DNA from: Faunimonas pinastri
GTDB taxonomy: Bacteria > Pseudomonadota > Alphaproteobacteria > Rhizobiales > Afifellaceae
Length of the DNA: 64,000 bases
Assembly (NCBI RefSeq): GCF_900110915.1
Contig: NZ_FOFG01000009.1
Coordinates: 120,826 to 184,825 of the forward strand
Direction of reading: 5' to 3'
Part shown: positions 47,641-57,053 of the stretch, one piece after another
Layout: each line of letters starts with the position of its first letter
How positions within the stretch are numbered: position 1 is the first letter of the stretch
Translations under genes and position numbers: made by a program
The notes under the pieces: model-generated
What the model was told of the DNA's origin: nothing
The model's database searches: none
The model's input: only the letters and a program-made list of their open reading frames with translations

Positions 47641-47756
47641 GTCGAGCCTTTCGGGGTTCTTGTCGCGGCGATGTCGCACGTAGCTGCGCGGCCGCTGCGC
47701 GGTTCGTGTGATTTCAAGCACTTAGGCGGAAGCCAGCGCATGGCGCGGATGCAATG

Positions 47757-47779
47757 AAAAGGCCGCCCAAAGGCGGCCT
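47757..47779 (-). terminator. Leftward terminator with no gene to terminate
   Basis: A perfect 8-bp stem (AGGCCGCC and GGCGGCCT, four-base loop) with a T-run on the minus-strand side. Nothing upstream on that strand within the island reads toward it; the trb genes run rightwards. It probably belongs to a deleted gene, marking a junction. Confidence 0.55.
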
Positions 47780-47823
47780 AAGTTGTTGCGATCGTTTCTT
47801 AATTCGGCATCATCGGTACATTT

Positions 47824-48015
47824 ATGCCGCGGAAGGACGAACCTTCCGCGCCGCCCCCTGCGCCGGCCCTCCAGCCGCCGCCCGACCCGCTGCGCGAAAC
47901 CCTGCGCCGTTGCTAGCAGCTCGGCGAGGCAGCCGCCAACGATACCGACTGCCTCGCCACGTGGGTCGAATCCCGCGACCGCTTCCTCGGCCGTGATCGC
48001 AGCGAGGCGCGCTGA
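47824..48015 (+). pseudogene. TrbK-alt fragment with premature stop
   Basis: In one frame from 47824: MPRKDEPSAPPPAPALQPP, then DPLRETLRRC, a TAG at 47914-47916, then QLGEAAANDTDCLATWVESR and a stop at 48013. The DPLR...RRC.QLGEAA...CLATW pattern is the conserved C-terminal half of alphaproteobacterial TrbK-alt entry-exclusion-like proteins. The N-terminal membrane helix is missing. It occupies the usual place before trbL. Confidence 0.65.
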
Positions 48016-48017
48016 CC

Positions 48018-49379
48018 ATGGGCAACACGGGCGTCATTGATAATTTCCTCGGCGTATTCACCTCCTACATCGACAGCGGGTTTGGCCTGCTCGGCGGTGA
48101 AGTCGCTTTCATCGCCACGACGCTCATCGTCATCGATGTGACGCTTGCCGCGCTCTTTTGGGCATGGGGCGCGGATGACGACATCATCGCCCGTCTGGTG
48201 AAAAAGACCCTGTTCGTGGGCGTGTTCGCCTACATCATTTCCAACTGGAACAATCTCGCCCGGATCGTCTTCGAGAGCTTCGCTGGCCTGGGCCTCATGG
48301 CGTCGGGCACTGGCTTTTCCGTAACCGATCTAATGCGGCCGGGCCGTGTGGCGCAAACCGGCCTCGATGCCGGCCGGCCGTTGCTCGGTTCCATTTCCGA
48401 CCTGATGGGCTGGATCGCGTTCTTCGAGAACTTCATCCAGATCACTTGCCTGCTGTTCGCATGGGCGCTGGTAGTGCTGGCCTTCTTCATCCTCGCCATC
48501 CAGCTTTTCGTCACCCTGATCGAGTTCAAGCTGACCACGCTCGCCGGCTTCGTCCTCATTCCGTTCGGCCTGTTCGGCAAGTCCGCCTTCATGGCCGAAA
48601 AGGTCTTGGGCAACGTAGTGTCGTCCGGCATCAAGGTCTTGGTTCTCGCCGTCATCATCGGCATCGGCAGCACCTTGTTTTCGCAGTTCACCGCCGGTTT
48701 CGGCGGCCAGACCCCGAGCATCGACGACGCCATGGCGATTGTGCTGGCAGCCTTGTCGCTGCTCGGCCTCGGCATTTTCGGTCCCGGCATCGCCAACGGC
48801 ATCGTCTCTGGCGGCCCGCAGCTCGGCGCGGGCGCAGCCGTGGGAATCGGGCTTGCGGTCGCAGGTGCAGGCATCGCCGCTGGCGGCGGGGCCATGCTCG
48901 CCGCCAAGGGCGGTGCCGCTGCCCTGTCCGGTGGAGCCGCGGCCGTTCGCGGTGGTGCAACGGCCGCAGGCGCGGCGACTGCCGCCTACAGCGTCGGCTC
49001 GCTCAGCCAGTCCGGCGCGGCGGGCGTCGCCTCCGGCCTTGGCGGCGTCGCGCGCGCCGCAGGATCAGCGGCTATCTCGCCGCTCAAACGTGCCGCATCG
49101 GCAGCGACAGAAAGCGTCAAATCCAGCTTCTCAGATGGCGCACGCGCGGCCTTCGGTGTGACGGGCAGTTCATCCACCGCAGGCACGGTCGGCGGCGCTA
49201 GCGCCGATCCTGTCGCAGCAGCGTCCGGCCCGGCCGGCAGCCCGCCCGCATGGGCGCAGCGAATGCATCGCTCGCAGGCCATGAACCACGGCACCACCAT
49301 GGCAGCCCATGCCGTCCGCTCCGGCGACAGCCACGGCTCCGGTTCCTCCATCAACCTTTCCGAAAGTGACCGCTCATGA
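48018..49379 (+). CDS. trbL: Conjugal transfer protein TrbL (mating-pair formation, VirB6-like)
   Basis: A 453-residue inner-membrane protein. Several helices precede residue 230 (for example VAFIATTLIVIDVTLAALFWAWG and FALVVLAFF), then a Gly/Ala/Ser-rich C-terminal tail typical of TrbL. It forms the membrane channel of the mating apparatus. ATG follows the trbK-alt stop by two bases; it overlaps trbF by ATGA. The genes that should lie upstream (trbB, C, D, E, J) are absent. Confidence 0.9.
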   Translation: MGNTGVIDNFLGVFTSYIDSGFGLLGGEVAFIATTLIVIDVTLAALFWAWGADDDIIARLVKKTLFVGVFAYIISNWNNLARIVFESFAGLGLMASGTGFSVTDLMRPGRVAQTGLDAGRPLLGSISDLMGWIAFFENFIQITCLLFAWALVVLAFFILAIQLFVTLIEFKLTTLAGFVLIPFGLFGKSAFMAEKVLGNVVSSGIKVLVLAVIIGIGSTLFSQFTAGFGGQTPSIDDAMAIVLAALSLLGLGIFGPGIANGIVSGGPQLGAGAAVGIGLAVAGAGIAAGGGAMLAAKGGAAALSGGAAAVRGGATAAGAATAAYSVGSLSQSGAAGVASGLGGVARAAGSAAISPLKRAASAATESVKSSFSDGARAAFGVTGSSSTAGTVGGASADPVAAASGPAGSPPAWAQRMHRSQAMNHGTTMAAHAVRSGDSHGSGSSINLSESDRS

Positions 49380-50065
49380 GCATCTTCAAACGACCAGCAA
49401 CCCATTACGGCAAATCGCAGGAACCCGAGACGCCTTATCAGAAGGCCGCGCAGGCATGGGACGAGCGTATCGGCTCGGCCCGCGTGCAGGCGCGCAACTG
49501 GAGGCTCATGGCCTCTGGCTCCCTGATCCTGTCTGCCGGCTTTGCCTCGGCGCTGGTCTGGCAGTCGGCGCGCGGGACCGTCGTGCCGTGGGTGGTGCAG
49601 GTGGACAATCTCGGACAGGCGCAGACCGTCGCGCCCGCGAACGCCGACTATCGCCCGACCGATCCGCAGATTGCTTTCCACCTTGGCCGCTTCATCGAGC
49701 AGGTCCGCGCCATCCCGGCCGACGCGATCATTGTCCGCCAGAACTGGCTTCGCGCCTATGAGTTCACCACCGACAGAGGCGCGGCCGCGTTGAACGACTA
49801 TGCGCGGGCCAATGATCCTTTCACCAAGGTCGGCCGCCAGCAGATCGCCGTCGAGGTTTCGAGCGTCATCCGGACCTCGCCCAACAGCTTCCGCGTGGCG
49901 TGGACCGAACGCCATTTCGAAAACGGCCAGCTCTCCATGACCGAGCGATGGACCGCGATCCTGACTATCGTGATCCAGCCACCGCGCGACGCTGAGCGCC
50001 TGCGCGCCAATCCGCTAGGCATCTACGTCAATGCAATTTCGTGGTCGCGGGAGATGAGCCAATGA
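49376..50065 (+). CDS. trbF: Conjugal transfer protein TrbF (VirB8-like)
   Basis: A 229-residue bitopic protein: N-terminal cytoplasmic part (ATHYGKSQEPETPYQKAAQAWDERI), one helix around residues 45-65, then the periplasmic NTF2-like domain. It bridges inner-membrane and outer-membrane parts of the channel. ATGA overlaps on both sides show it is in the trb operon. Confidence 0.9.
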   Translation: MSIFKRPATHYGKSQEPETPYQKAAQAWDERIGSARVQARNWRLMASGSLILSAGFASALVWQSARGTVVPWVVQVDNLGQAQTVAPANADYRPTDPQIAFHLGRFIEQVRAIPADAIIVRQNWLRAYEFTTDRGAAALNDYARANDPFTKVGRQQIAVEVSSVIRTSPNSFRVAWTERHFENGQLSMTERWTAILTIVIQPPRDAERLRANPLGIYVNAISWSREMSQ

Positions 50066-51030
50066 GGACGATTACCCGCACCCCGACAATCACGGCCATG
50101 CTGCTTTCGGCCACCATGCTCGCGGGCTGCGCCACCAACCGGACGCCGCAGTTCAGCTACGACGCCAGCGTGCCGCCGCTGCCGACCGTGCAGGCGACCG
50201 TCACCAACGATACGCCCCGTCCTTTGCACGTGCCCCCGGCATGGACCGTGGCGCGCGGCGGCACCGCCGCAGACACACCGAACGGCCGCGTCGAGAACGC
50301 CAATGCCGCCGCCCGTGTCGAGCCTCGCCGGGAAGGCTATTACAACGCCGTCCAGATTTATCCGTGGAGCGAAGGCGCGCTCTATCAGGTCTATGCCGCA
50401 GTCGGGCAGATCACGACCATTGCGTTGGAGCCGGGGCGAGAGCCTGACCGGTGCAGGGCCGATCGCGGCCGGGGACACCGCCCGCTGGATCATCGGCGAC
50501 ACCGAGAGCGGCAGCGGTGCGAACCGCCGCGTCCATATCCTGTGAAGCCGACGCGCCCGGACATTTCCACCAACCTTGTCGTCTCCACCGACCGGCGCAC
50601 CTACATGATCGAGTTGCGCGCGCGGGAATCGCTCTACATGCCCGCCGTTGCATGGGCCTATCCCGCAACGCCCGGCCAGCGCCGAACCGTTCCAGCCGCG
50701 TCGATCATCCCGGCCGAGGCGGCGCGGAACTATCGCTATGGCTTGCAGGTGCAGGGTGATAGCCCGCCATGGCGGCCGGTTTCCGTCTTCGATGACGGCA
50801 GACGCGTCTACGTCGTCTTCCCGGCCGGGATCGTGCAGGGCGAGATGCCGCCAATTTTCGTGCTCGGCGCGAACGGCGAGCCGCAAATCGTCAATAGCCG
50901 GGTTCATCAGAACGTCCTGATCGTGGACCGCCTGTTCGGCGTGGCCGAGTTGCGTCTTGGCAGCGGCAACCGCCAGCAGGTCGTCAGGATCGTCCGCACC
51001 AACCAGCACGACCACGGGAGGATCGTCCTC
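50062..51030 (+). CDS. trbG: Conjugal transfer protein TrbG (VirB9-like) with two compensating frameshifts, no stop before trbI
   Basis: A lipoprotein (LLSATMLAGC near residues 13-22) of the VirB9 group, starting at ATG 50062. After IALEPG the expected GESLTGAGPIAAGDTARW continues in another frame: one extra G in the run at about 50433-50436. A missing G after 50542 restores the frame at VKPTRPDISTNLVVSTDR. About 35 residues between are scrambled. No stop separates it from trbI, so the frame continues as one 699-codon reading; a GGAGG before 51031 suggests trbI still starts separately. The mutations may be real or homopolymer errors. Confidence 0.8.
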
Positions 51031-52158
51031 ATGAGCGATACCGCTACCGCCACCCCCATGCGCCTGCGCGCCGAAACGCCCCGCGTCACGCGCCTGTCGC
51101 GCAAGATGCTGGCAGGCGTCGGCGCAGTTGCTTTGCTCGGCATCGGCGGGGCGCTGATCTACGCGCTCCAGACCCGCGATGCAGAGCCGGGAGGCGAAGA
51201 ACTCTATTCGACCGAGAACCGGCCCACGGCGGACGGCTTGTCCGGCCTGCCGCGCGATTATACGGGGCCAGTGCTCGGCCCCGCGCTGCCCGGAGATTTG
51301 GGCCGTCCGATCCTCGACGCACAGAACAGGGGCCAGCCGCTCGCGCCGCCCGCGATGGCGACGCCCGCCGTCGATCCAGAGGAAGAACGCCGCCGCGCCG
51401 AGGAAGAAGCCGCGCGGTTGAGCAACGTGTTCTTCCAGTCCGGCCCGCGCACGGGAGCGCCGACAGGAACGGCCATGCCCGGCCTTGCCGGTCTCGGCCT
51501 TGGCGGGCAACCGGCGACGCAGGACCGGCACGCGGCTTTCCTCAATGGACCCGTGGACCGGCAGACCGTCGCGCCGGATCGTGTTGCGCCGCCGACATCG
51601 CCCTACATCCTTCAGGCCGGGGCCGTGATCCCGGCCGCGCTCATCACCGGCATCCGTTCCGACCTTCCGGGCCAGATCACCGCCCAAGTGACGGAAAACG
51701 TCTATGACAGCCCGACCGGCTCGCTGCTCCTGATCCCGCAGGGAACACGCATCATCGGCCAATATGATGATGGCGTGACCTTCGGCCAACGCCGTTTGTT
51801 GCTGGTGTGGAATCGCCTGATCCTGCCGGGCGGCCGTTCCATCGTTCTGGAGCGCCTGCCGGGTGCGGACGCATCGGACTATGCCGGCCTTGAGGATCGG
51901 GTCGACTATCACTGGTGGGATCTGATGAAGGCCGCAGGGCTATCCACGCTGCTCGCGGTCGGCACAGAGCTGGCGACGAGCGACGAGGATAGGCTGATCC
52001 GGGCCATACGCGACGGCGCGCAGGATACCGTCAATCAGGCGGGCCAGCAGATCGTGCAACGCCAGTTGCAGGTCGCGCCGACATTGACGATTCGGCCCGG
52101 TTTCCCGGTCAGGATCATCGTCACCCGCGACCTCGTATTCGAGCCAGTAGGAGGTTGA
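51031..52158 (+). CDS. trbI: Conjugal transfer protein TrbI (VirB10-like)
   Basis: A 375-residue inner-membrane/periplasmic protein. One helix at about residues 30-50 (LAGVGAVALLGIGGALIYAL), a Pro-rich spacer, and the C-terminal TrbI domain: SPYILQAGAVIPAALITGIR, IPQGTRIIGQYDDGVTFGQ, and VAPTLTIRPGFPVRIIVTRD. It spans the envelope and contacts TrbG and TrbF. The GGAGGATCGTCCTC before ATG 51031 provides its ribosome site. Confidence 0.9.
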   Translation: MSDTATATPMRLRAETPRVTRLSRKMLAGVGAVALLGIGGALIYALQTRDAEPGGEELYSTENRPTADGLSGLPRDYTGPVLGPALPGDLGRPILDAQNRGQPLAPPAMATPAVDPEEERRRAEEEAARLSNVFFQSGPRTGAPTGTAMPGLAGLGLGGQPATQDRHAAFLNGPVDRQTVAPDRVAPPTSPYILQAGAVIPAALITGIRSDLPGQITAQVTENVYDSPTGSLLLIPQGTRIIGQYDDGVTFGQRRLLLVWNRLILPGGRSIVLERLPGADASDYAGLEDRVDYHWWDLMKAAGLSTLLAVGTELATSDEDRLIRAIRDGAQDTVNQAGQQIVQRQLQVAPTLTIRPGFPVRIIVTRDLVFEPVGG

Positions 52159-52161
52159 CCC

Positions 52162-52383
52162 GTGACCAAGCTGAAACTCGGCCGGCTGCCCGACGACAAG
52201 CCCGTGAAGGTCACGGTGGAACTGCCCGCACCGCTTCACCGCGATCTGGTCGCCTATGCCGAGGTGCTGGCCCGCGAGAGCGGTCAGCCCGCCGCCGATC
52301 CCGTCAGGCTGATCGTGCCCATGCTGGAGCGGTTCATCGCCACGGATCGCGGTTTCGCCAAGGCACGACGCGCCGCAAGCTAA
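52162..52383 (+). CDS. DUF2274 domain-containing protein
   Basis: A 73-residue protein: LKLGRLPDDKPVKVTVELPA followed by YAEVLARESGQPAADPVRLI and MLERFIATDRGF. DUF2274 genes follow trbI in many alphaproteobacterial conjugative elements; the function is unknown (a ribbon-helix-helix-like shape is possible). GTG start 4 bases after the trbI stop. Confidence 0.85.
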   Translation: MTKLKLGRLPDDKPVKVTVELPAPLHRDLVAYAEVLARESGQPAADPVRLIVPMLERFIATDRGFAKARRAAS

Positions 52384-52520
52384 GTCCCATCCCGGCAGAG
52401 GTGCCGCCAGCGCATAGGTGCAAATGCGGCACGCTACAGGCCGCCGACTGCCCTCCATGGTTCGCTTAATTCCGGGGCCTTGAACGCCCCGGTATCCGCC
52501 ATCGAGCCAAGGAGGATTCC

Positions 52521-52850
52521 ATGTGCGCAGAGCGCCGCTACGCCCGCAAAGGGCGACCGCGACAGTCGATCCCCGAGCCACTTCCCGACGATCTTTTCGA
52601 CTACGCGGACGATCCCGCGCCGGACGGCCGCGCGCGAGCCGGCGACGCGCCGCTTCTTGCACCGAATGGGCAGAGGATGCGTGTCACCGATGATTGGCCC
52701 GAGGATATTCCCGTCACCGAGGCCGAGATTGACGTGTTCGAGCGTTGGTTCGGAGATGTGTTCGACGACCTTCTGAACCCGAGAAAGCCGGATGATGGCT
52801 TGCAAATTCTATCACAAACTGATAGGAAAAGGCGTGAGTGGGCATCGTGA
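52521..52850 (+). CDS. Hypothetical protein
   Basis: A 109-residue acidic protein with no recognised domain: basic N-terminus (CAERRYARKGRPRQSI), then PLPDDLFDYADDPAP and WPEDIPVTEAEIDVFERWFGDVFDDL. ATG 52521 follows AAGGAGGAT. It overlaps the next gene by 17 bases if that one starts at GTG 52834, and lies before a toxin-antitoxin/recombinase module. Similar small acidic proteins precede recombinases in other elements, as a general impression only. Confidence 0.6.
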   Translation: MCAERRYARKGRPRQSIPEPLPDDLFDYADDPAPDGRARAGDAPLLAPNGQRMRVTDDWPEDIPVTEAEIDVFERWFGDVFDDLLNPRKPDDGLQILSQTDRKRREWAS

Positions 52851-53187
52851 TCCGGGCCTCGACACGCTTCTGGACCTCGACGGACAGATGCTCTTTGTCG
52901 ATCCCGAGGGCGGCTATTGGGTGAAGTTCATCGTCACCCGCGTTCCGGCCTCGCCGGAGAAGCCGCACGATCTCGATTACTCGCTCACGCTTCACGGGCC
53001 TTCGGGCGAACGGCTGGTCGGCTTCGACAACGCCCATCCGGTCGGCCGAGGAAGGAGGGGCGAGCCGATGGACCATCGGCACCGCCTCCAGACCGTGAAG
53101 CCCTACGCCTACGAGGATGCGGCCACGTTGCTGGCCGACTTCTGGCAGGCGGTTGACGCGGTGTTGAAGGAGCGAGGTGCCCTATGA
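52834..53187 (+). CDS. TumE-like toxin (DUF6516)
   Basis: A 117-residue protein: LDTLLDLDGQMLFVDPEGGYWVKFIV, then PEKPHDLDYSLTLHGPSGER, VGFDNAHPV, DHRHRLQTVKPYAYEDAATL and FWQAVDAVLKERG. These motifs are the DUF6516/TumE signature; TumE acts as toxin with TumA-type HTH antitoxin. GTG 52834 is taken as start because AGGAAAAGG precedes it; ATG 52792/52795 would add an extension unlike the family. It overlaps the antitoxin gene by ATGA. Confidence 0.72.
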   Translation: MSGHRDPGLDTLLDLDGQMLFVDPEGGYWVKFIVTRVPASPEKPHDLDYSLTLHGPSGERLVGFDNAHPVGRGRRGEPMDHRHRLQTVKPYAYEDAATLLADFWQAVDAVLKERGAL

Positions 53188-53582
53188 CCACATTGAAAGT
53201 CGGGATTGCCGACTACGAAGAAATGAAGGCCCGCACCATTCGGATCGCCAAAGGCGAGGAAAAGCCTGCGCCCGGCGATCCGAAGGTGTGGTTCACCTCG
53301 ACCGAATCCTTTGCCAAAGTGCTGTCGGCCGGGAACCGCGAGCTGCTGCGCATCATCGCCGAGAAAGCCCCGGCGTCGCTGGAGGAACTGGCGGAAATCA
53401 CCGGCCGGGCCGGCTCCAATCTCTCACGCACCCTGAAAACCATGGAGAGCTACGGCCTTGTGCGGTTTGAGCCGGGCCACGGCCGCAAGCTCGCGCCCAA
53501 GGTGGTGCATGACCGCGTGGAACTGGCGTTGCCCCTGATTGACCGTCCGAAGCCGCGGAAGGCTATGGGAGATCGGCCATGA
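53184..53582 (+). CDS. TumA-like HTH antitoxin (HVO_A0114 family)
   Basis: A 132-residue winged-helix protein. The core reads LLRIIAEKAPASLEELAEITGRAGSNLSRTLKTMESYGLVRFE, the HVO_A0114/ArsR-like HTH arrangement, and it is preceded by WFTSTESFAKVLS. It is immediately downstream of the TumE-like toxin and overlaps the recombinase start (ATGA at 53579), so the toxin pair and recombinase are made together. Confidence 0.78.
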   Translation: MTTLKVGIADYEEMKARTIRIAKGEEKPAPGDPKVWFTSTESFAKVLSAGNRELLRIIAEKAPASLEELAEITGRAGSNLSRTLKTMESYGLVRFEPGHGRKLAPKVVHDRVELALPLIDRPKPRKAMGDRP

Positions 53583-55042
53583 ACATGCACAGCCCAACCG
53601 TTACTGCCCGCGCCGCCCTCTATCTGCGCGTCTCGACTGCCCGGCAGGCCGAGCATGACATTTCCATCCCTGACCAGAAGCGGCAGGGCGAAGCCTATTG
53701 TGAGCAACGCGGCTATCAGCTCGTTGAGACTTACGTTGAACCGGGCGCAACCGCCACCAACGACAAGCGTCCCGAGTTCCAGCGCATGATCGAGGCAGGG
53801 ACCAGCAAGCCCGCACCGTTCGATATTGTCGTGGTGCATAGCTTCTCGCGTTTCTTCCGCGATCACTTCGAGATGGAGTTCTATGTCAGGAAGCTGGCGA
53901 AGAACGGCGTCAAGCTGGTCTCCATCACGCAGGAGATGGGCGACGACCCCATGCACCAGATGATGCGGCAGATTATGGCGCTTTTCGACGAATACCAGTC
54001 GAAGGAGAACGCCAAGCACGTCCTGCGCGCTATGAACGAGAACGCCCGGCAAGGCTTCTGGAATGGCGCACGGCCGCCTATCGGCTATCGCATCGTTGCG
54101 GCCGAGCAGCGGGGATCGAAGACCAAGAAGAAGCTGGAGATCGACCCGCTGCACGCCGACACCGTGCGGCTGATCTATCGCCTGTTCCTTGAAGGCGACG
54201 GCACGCGCGGCGCGATGGGCGTCAAGGCTATCGCCACCTATCTCAACGAGCGCCGTTTCTTCACCCGCGACGGCGGACGATGGGGGCTGGCGCAAATTCA
54301 CGCCATCCTGACCCGCACCACCTATATCGGCGAGCATAGGTTCAACACGCGGTCGCACAAGGACCGGGAGAAGAAGCCGGAGAGCGAGGTCGCCATCATG
54401 GCGGTGCCGCCCCTGATCGAGCGCGAGCTATACGATGCGGTGCAAGCCCGCCTCAAATCCCGCAATCCCATGGTGACGCCTGCGCGCGTCTCCAGCGGCC
54501 CGACGCTGCTGACCGGCATTTGCTTCTGCGCCAAGTGCGGAGGTGCGATGACGTTGCGCACCGGCCAAGGCAGCACGGGAGCGACATACCGCTATTACAC
54601 CTGCTCGACCAAGGCGCGGCAGGGCAAGACCGGCTGTAAGGGCCGCACGATCCCGATGGACAAGCTGGACCATCTTGTCGCCGATCATAGCGGGGATCGG
54701 CTGCTCCAGCCCAAACGTCTGGAAACTGTCCTCGCCAGCGTCATCGACCGGCGGCAGGAGCGCGCCGAGCGCCGCCGCGAGCATCTTGCCGAGCTTCACA
54801 GGCGAATCACGGAAGCCGAACAGCGGCTCGGCCGTCTCTTTGACGCCATCGAAGCGGGCATGGTGGACAAGGACGACGCCATGGCGAAAGAGCGCATGGC
54901 GAGCCTCAAGGCGTTGCGGGATCAGGCCGCCGCCGACGCCGAGCGCACGCAGCTCGCGCGACAGTTCAGGCAATCAGGGCGTCACTCCCAATATGCTCAA
55001 GAGGTTTGCCCGCAAAGCCCGCGAACGGATACGACTCGATGA
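53579..55042 (+). CDS. Large serine recombinase, C-terminus lost by frameshift
   Basis: A 487-residue recombinase. YLRVSTARQAE carries the catalytic serine (Ser19); HSFSRFFRDHFEMEF and IPDQKRQGE belong to the resolvase domain; GARPPIGYRIVAAE to the recombinase domain; and CFCAKCGGAM...YYTCSTKARQGKTGC to the zinc ribbon. After RTQLARQ the normal coiled-coil end (SSGNQGVTPNMLKRFARKAR and DDEVRIMGSKSELLRTLVAA) continues in another frame to 55235, entering tRNA-Arg. A one- or two-base indel near 54960 explains it. The catalytic domain is intact; the effect of the altered C-terminus is unknown. Confidence 0.85.
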   Translation: MNMHSPTVTARAALYLRVSTARQAEHDISIPDQKRQGEAYCEQRGYQLVETYVEPGATATNDKRPEFQRMIEAGTSKPAPFDIVVVHSFSRFFRDHFEMEFYVRKLAKNGVKLVSITQEMGDDPMHQMMRQIMALFDEYQSKENAKHVLRAMNENARQGFWNGARPPIGYRIVAAEQRGSKTKKKLEIDPLHADTVRLIYRLFLEGDGTRGAMGVKAIATYLNERRFFTRDGGRWGLAQIHAILTRTTYIGEHRFNTRSHKDREKKPESEVAIMAVPPLIERELYDAVQARLKSRNPMVTPARVSSGPTLLTGICFCAKCGGAMTLRTGQGSTGATYRYYTCSTKARQGKTGCKGRTIPMDKLDHLVADHSGDRLLQPKRLETVLASVIDRRQERAERRREHLAELHRRITEAEQRLGRLFDAIEAGMVDKDDAMAKERMASLKALRDQAAADAERTQLARQFRQSGRHSQYAQEVCPQSPRTDTTR

Positions 55043-55205
55043 TGGCGGCTACCGCCGCGACCATCTGCGCGCTCTGGCGCAGCGTGTCGAGGTCGCAGAC
55101 GACGAGGTTCGCATCATGGGATCGAAGTCGGAATTGCTGCGAACGCTGGTCGCCGCTTCTAGCGTAGAAACGGCGGCGTTCGGCGTTCATAGTTCTGTTC
55201 AGGAA

Positions 55206-55282
<77 letters not shown>

Positions 55283-55350
55283 TTGCGAGGAGGATGTAGC
55301 CGATCCTCATCCATGCTGCAACGGGAGAGTGAGGCGTTGCCTGCCGATGC

Positions 55351-56868
55351 TCAGAGGGCGAGCTGGGCGAGGATGGGGTCGCTGGGCGCGGCGCCGACAT
55401 TGGGATCGCCCGGCGCGGTTTCCCAGCCGAGATGCGGCAGGCTGACGATGCGGCGGTTGCGCATGTCCGCCTGCACCACCACGAAGCCGCGGCTTTCCAG
55501 ATAGGTGAGAAGGCGCCGGGCGCGGGCCGGGGAACGCGTCCCGTAGGCCTTGGCGAGATCGGCGTCCGAGGGGCACGGCGCCCGGTCGAGCGCCGCGCGC
55601 GCGACCAGCAGGAACAGGCCCTGCACATCGTCCGGCACCTCGGTGGAGACCGCGAGCGCGCGCTCCCATTCCGCCGCTTCCTGCTCCGGGTTGACGCTGA
55701 TGCCAGCGCGGCTGACCGCGAGACGGCGACGGAAATCGTTGAGGCTCAGCGGCTCGCCGGAAATGCGGCGGATACGGCAGCGGAGCAGGAATTCCTGGAA
55801 AAGAGCGGGCCCGACGGCGAAGGCCGCCTCGGGGTCTGACAGGAGTTCTCCCAGGATCTCCTCGATCGCCGCTTCCTTCTCGCTGTCCGGCAATTCCGGC
55901 TCCGGCTCGGCGACGGGCGCGGGTTGCGCGGGCAGCGAACGGGCGAGCTGCGCCAGCACGTCCGCCGTCGGCACCGGGGTCGCGCGGCGGGGCGGCACCT
56001 GGATCAGCGGTTCGTTTTCCCCGCGCGTGAAGACGAGGTCGCGCCGGTCTTCGCTGGGCGTTTCCGGCAAAGGCAGGAGCGTGGGCCGGCCGCTGCGCCC
56101 GGCGGTCATGACGTCGCCGATGCGGATGGGCGCCGGACGCCGGAACAAAGCGGGGCCGAGCGCGATGAACTGGCCGGGATCGAGATCCCTGAACTTTTCC
56201 GCCTGCCGCTTCTCCAGCCCCAGCAGGTCGGCGGCGCGCGCCATGTCGATATCGAGGAAGGTGCGGCCCATCAGGAAGTTGGAGGCTTCGGCCGCCACGT
56301 TCTTGGCGAGCTTCGCGAGGCGCTGCGTGGCGATCACACCGGCCAGTCCGCGCTTGCGGCCACGGCACATGAGGTTGGTCATCGCGCCGAGCGAAACCTT
56401 TCGGGCCTCGTCCGACACGTCGCCCGCAATCGCCGGGGCGAAAAGCTGCGCTTCGTCGACCACCACCAGCACGGGATACCATACGCTGCGGTCGGCCTCG
56501 AAAAGGCCGTTGAGGAACGCGGCGGCGGAGCGCATCTGGGCCTCGGCGTCGAGCTCCTCGAGGTTGAGGACCACGGAGATGCGATGCTGGCGGACGCGGA
56601 GCGCGATCCGCTGCAAATCGGCTTCCGTACGATCGGCTTCCACCACGACGTGGCCATGATGCTCGGCGAGGCTGACGAAATCGCCTTCGGGATCGATGAT
56701 GACCTGCTGCACGAGCCCGGCGCTCTGCTCCAGCAGGCGGCGCAGGAGATGCGACTTTCCCGACCCCGAATTGCCCTGCACGAGCAACCGCGTGGAAAGC
56801 AGCTCTTCCAGATCCAGCGTCGCGGGTCCCCCCGGCGACGCAGTGCCCATGTCGATTCCGGTTCTCAT
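55351..56868 (-). CDS. HerA-like ATP-binding protein (DUF87 family)
   Basis: A 505-residue P-loop ATPase of the HerA/FtsK superfamily: Walker [14 protein letters not shown], Walker [13 protein letters not shown], and the arginine-rich [21 protein letters not shown]. It may be a DNA translocase or helicase; no nuclease partner (NurA) or defence gene lies beside it. The C-terminal half, with a winged-helix-like end, is of unknown role. ATG 56868 begins [14 protein letters not shown]. Confidence 0.82.
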   Translation of the reverse strand: MRTGIDMGTASPGGPATLDLEELLSTRLLVQGNSGSGKSHLLRRLLEQSAGLVQQVIIDPEGDFVSLAEHHGHVVVEADRTEADLQRIALRVRQHRISVVLNLEELDAEAQMRSAAAFLNGLFEADRSVWYPVLVVVDEAQLFAPAIAGDVSDEARKVSLGAMTNLMCRGRKRGLAGVIATQRLAKLAKNVAAEASNFLMGRTFLDIDMARAADLLGLEKRQAEKFRDLDPGQFIALGPALFRRPAPIRIGDVMTAGRSGRPTLLPLPETPSEDRRDLVFTRGENEPLIQVPPRRATPVPTADVLAQLARSLPAQPAPVAEPEPELPDSEKEAAIEEILGELLSDPEAAFAVGPALFQEFLLRCRIRRISGEPLSLNDFRRRLAVSRAGISVNPEQEAAEWERALAVSTEVPDDVQGLFLLVARAALDRAPCPSDADLAKAYGTRSPARARRLLTYLESRGFVVVQADMRNRRIVSLPHLGWETAPGDPNVGAAPSDPILAQLAL

Positions 56869-57053
56869 TGCCATCGGATCTGGCGCCTGCCGACCCGTAT
56901 GCGGCGGCACCCGCCTCCTCCTAGCACAAAGGCGAGCCGTTTTGGGACAGGGCGGAGGAAACTCCACAGCCAATCGCGACGCCCTCGCCCGGTCCCGCCA
57001 GAACCGAAGCCCGTGTTCGGGCGTTTGGGAGGTGCCGAAACAGGGAGGTCGCC

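Noticed and set aside
50023..51912. A 629-codon minus frame over trbG and trbI
   Set aside because: Antisense shadow, charged and without motifs; the plus frames carry TrbG and TrbI signatures.
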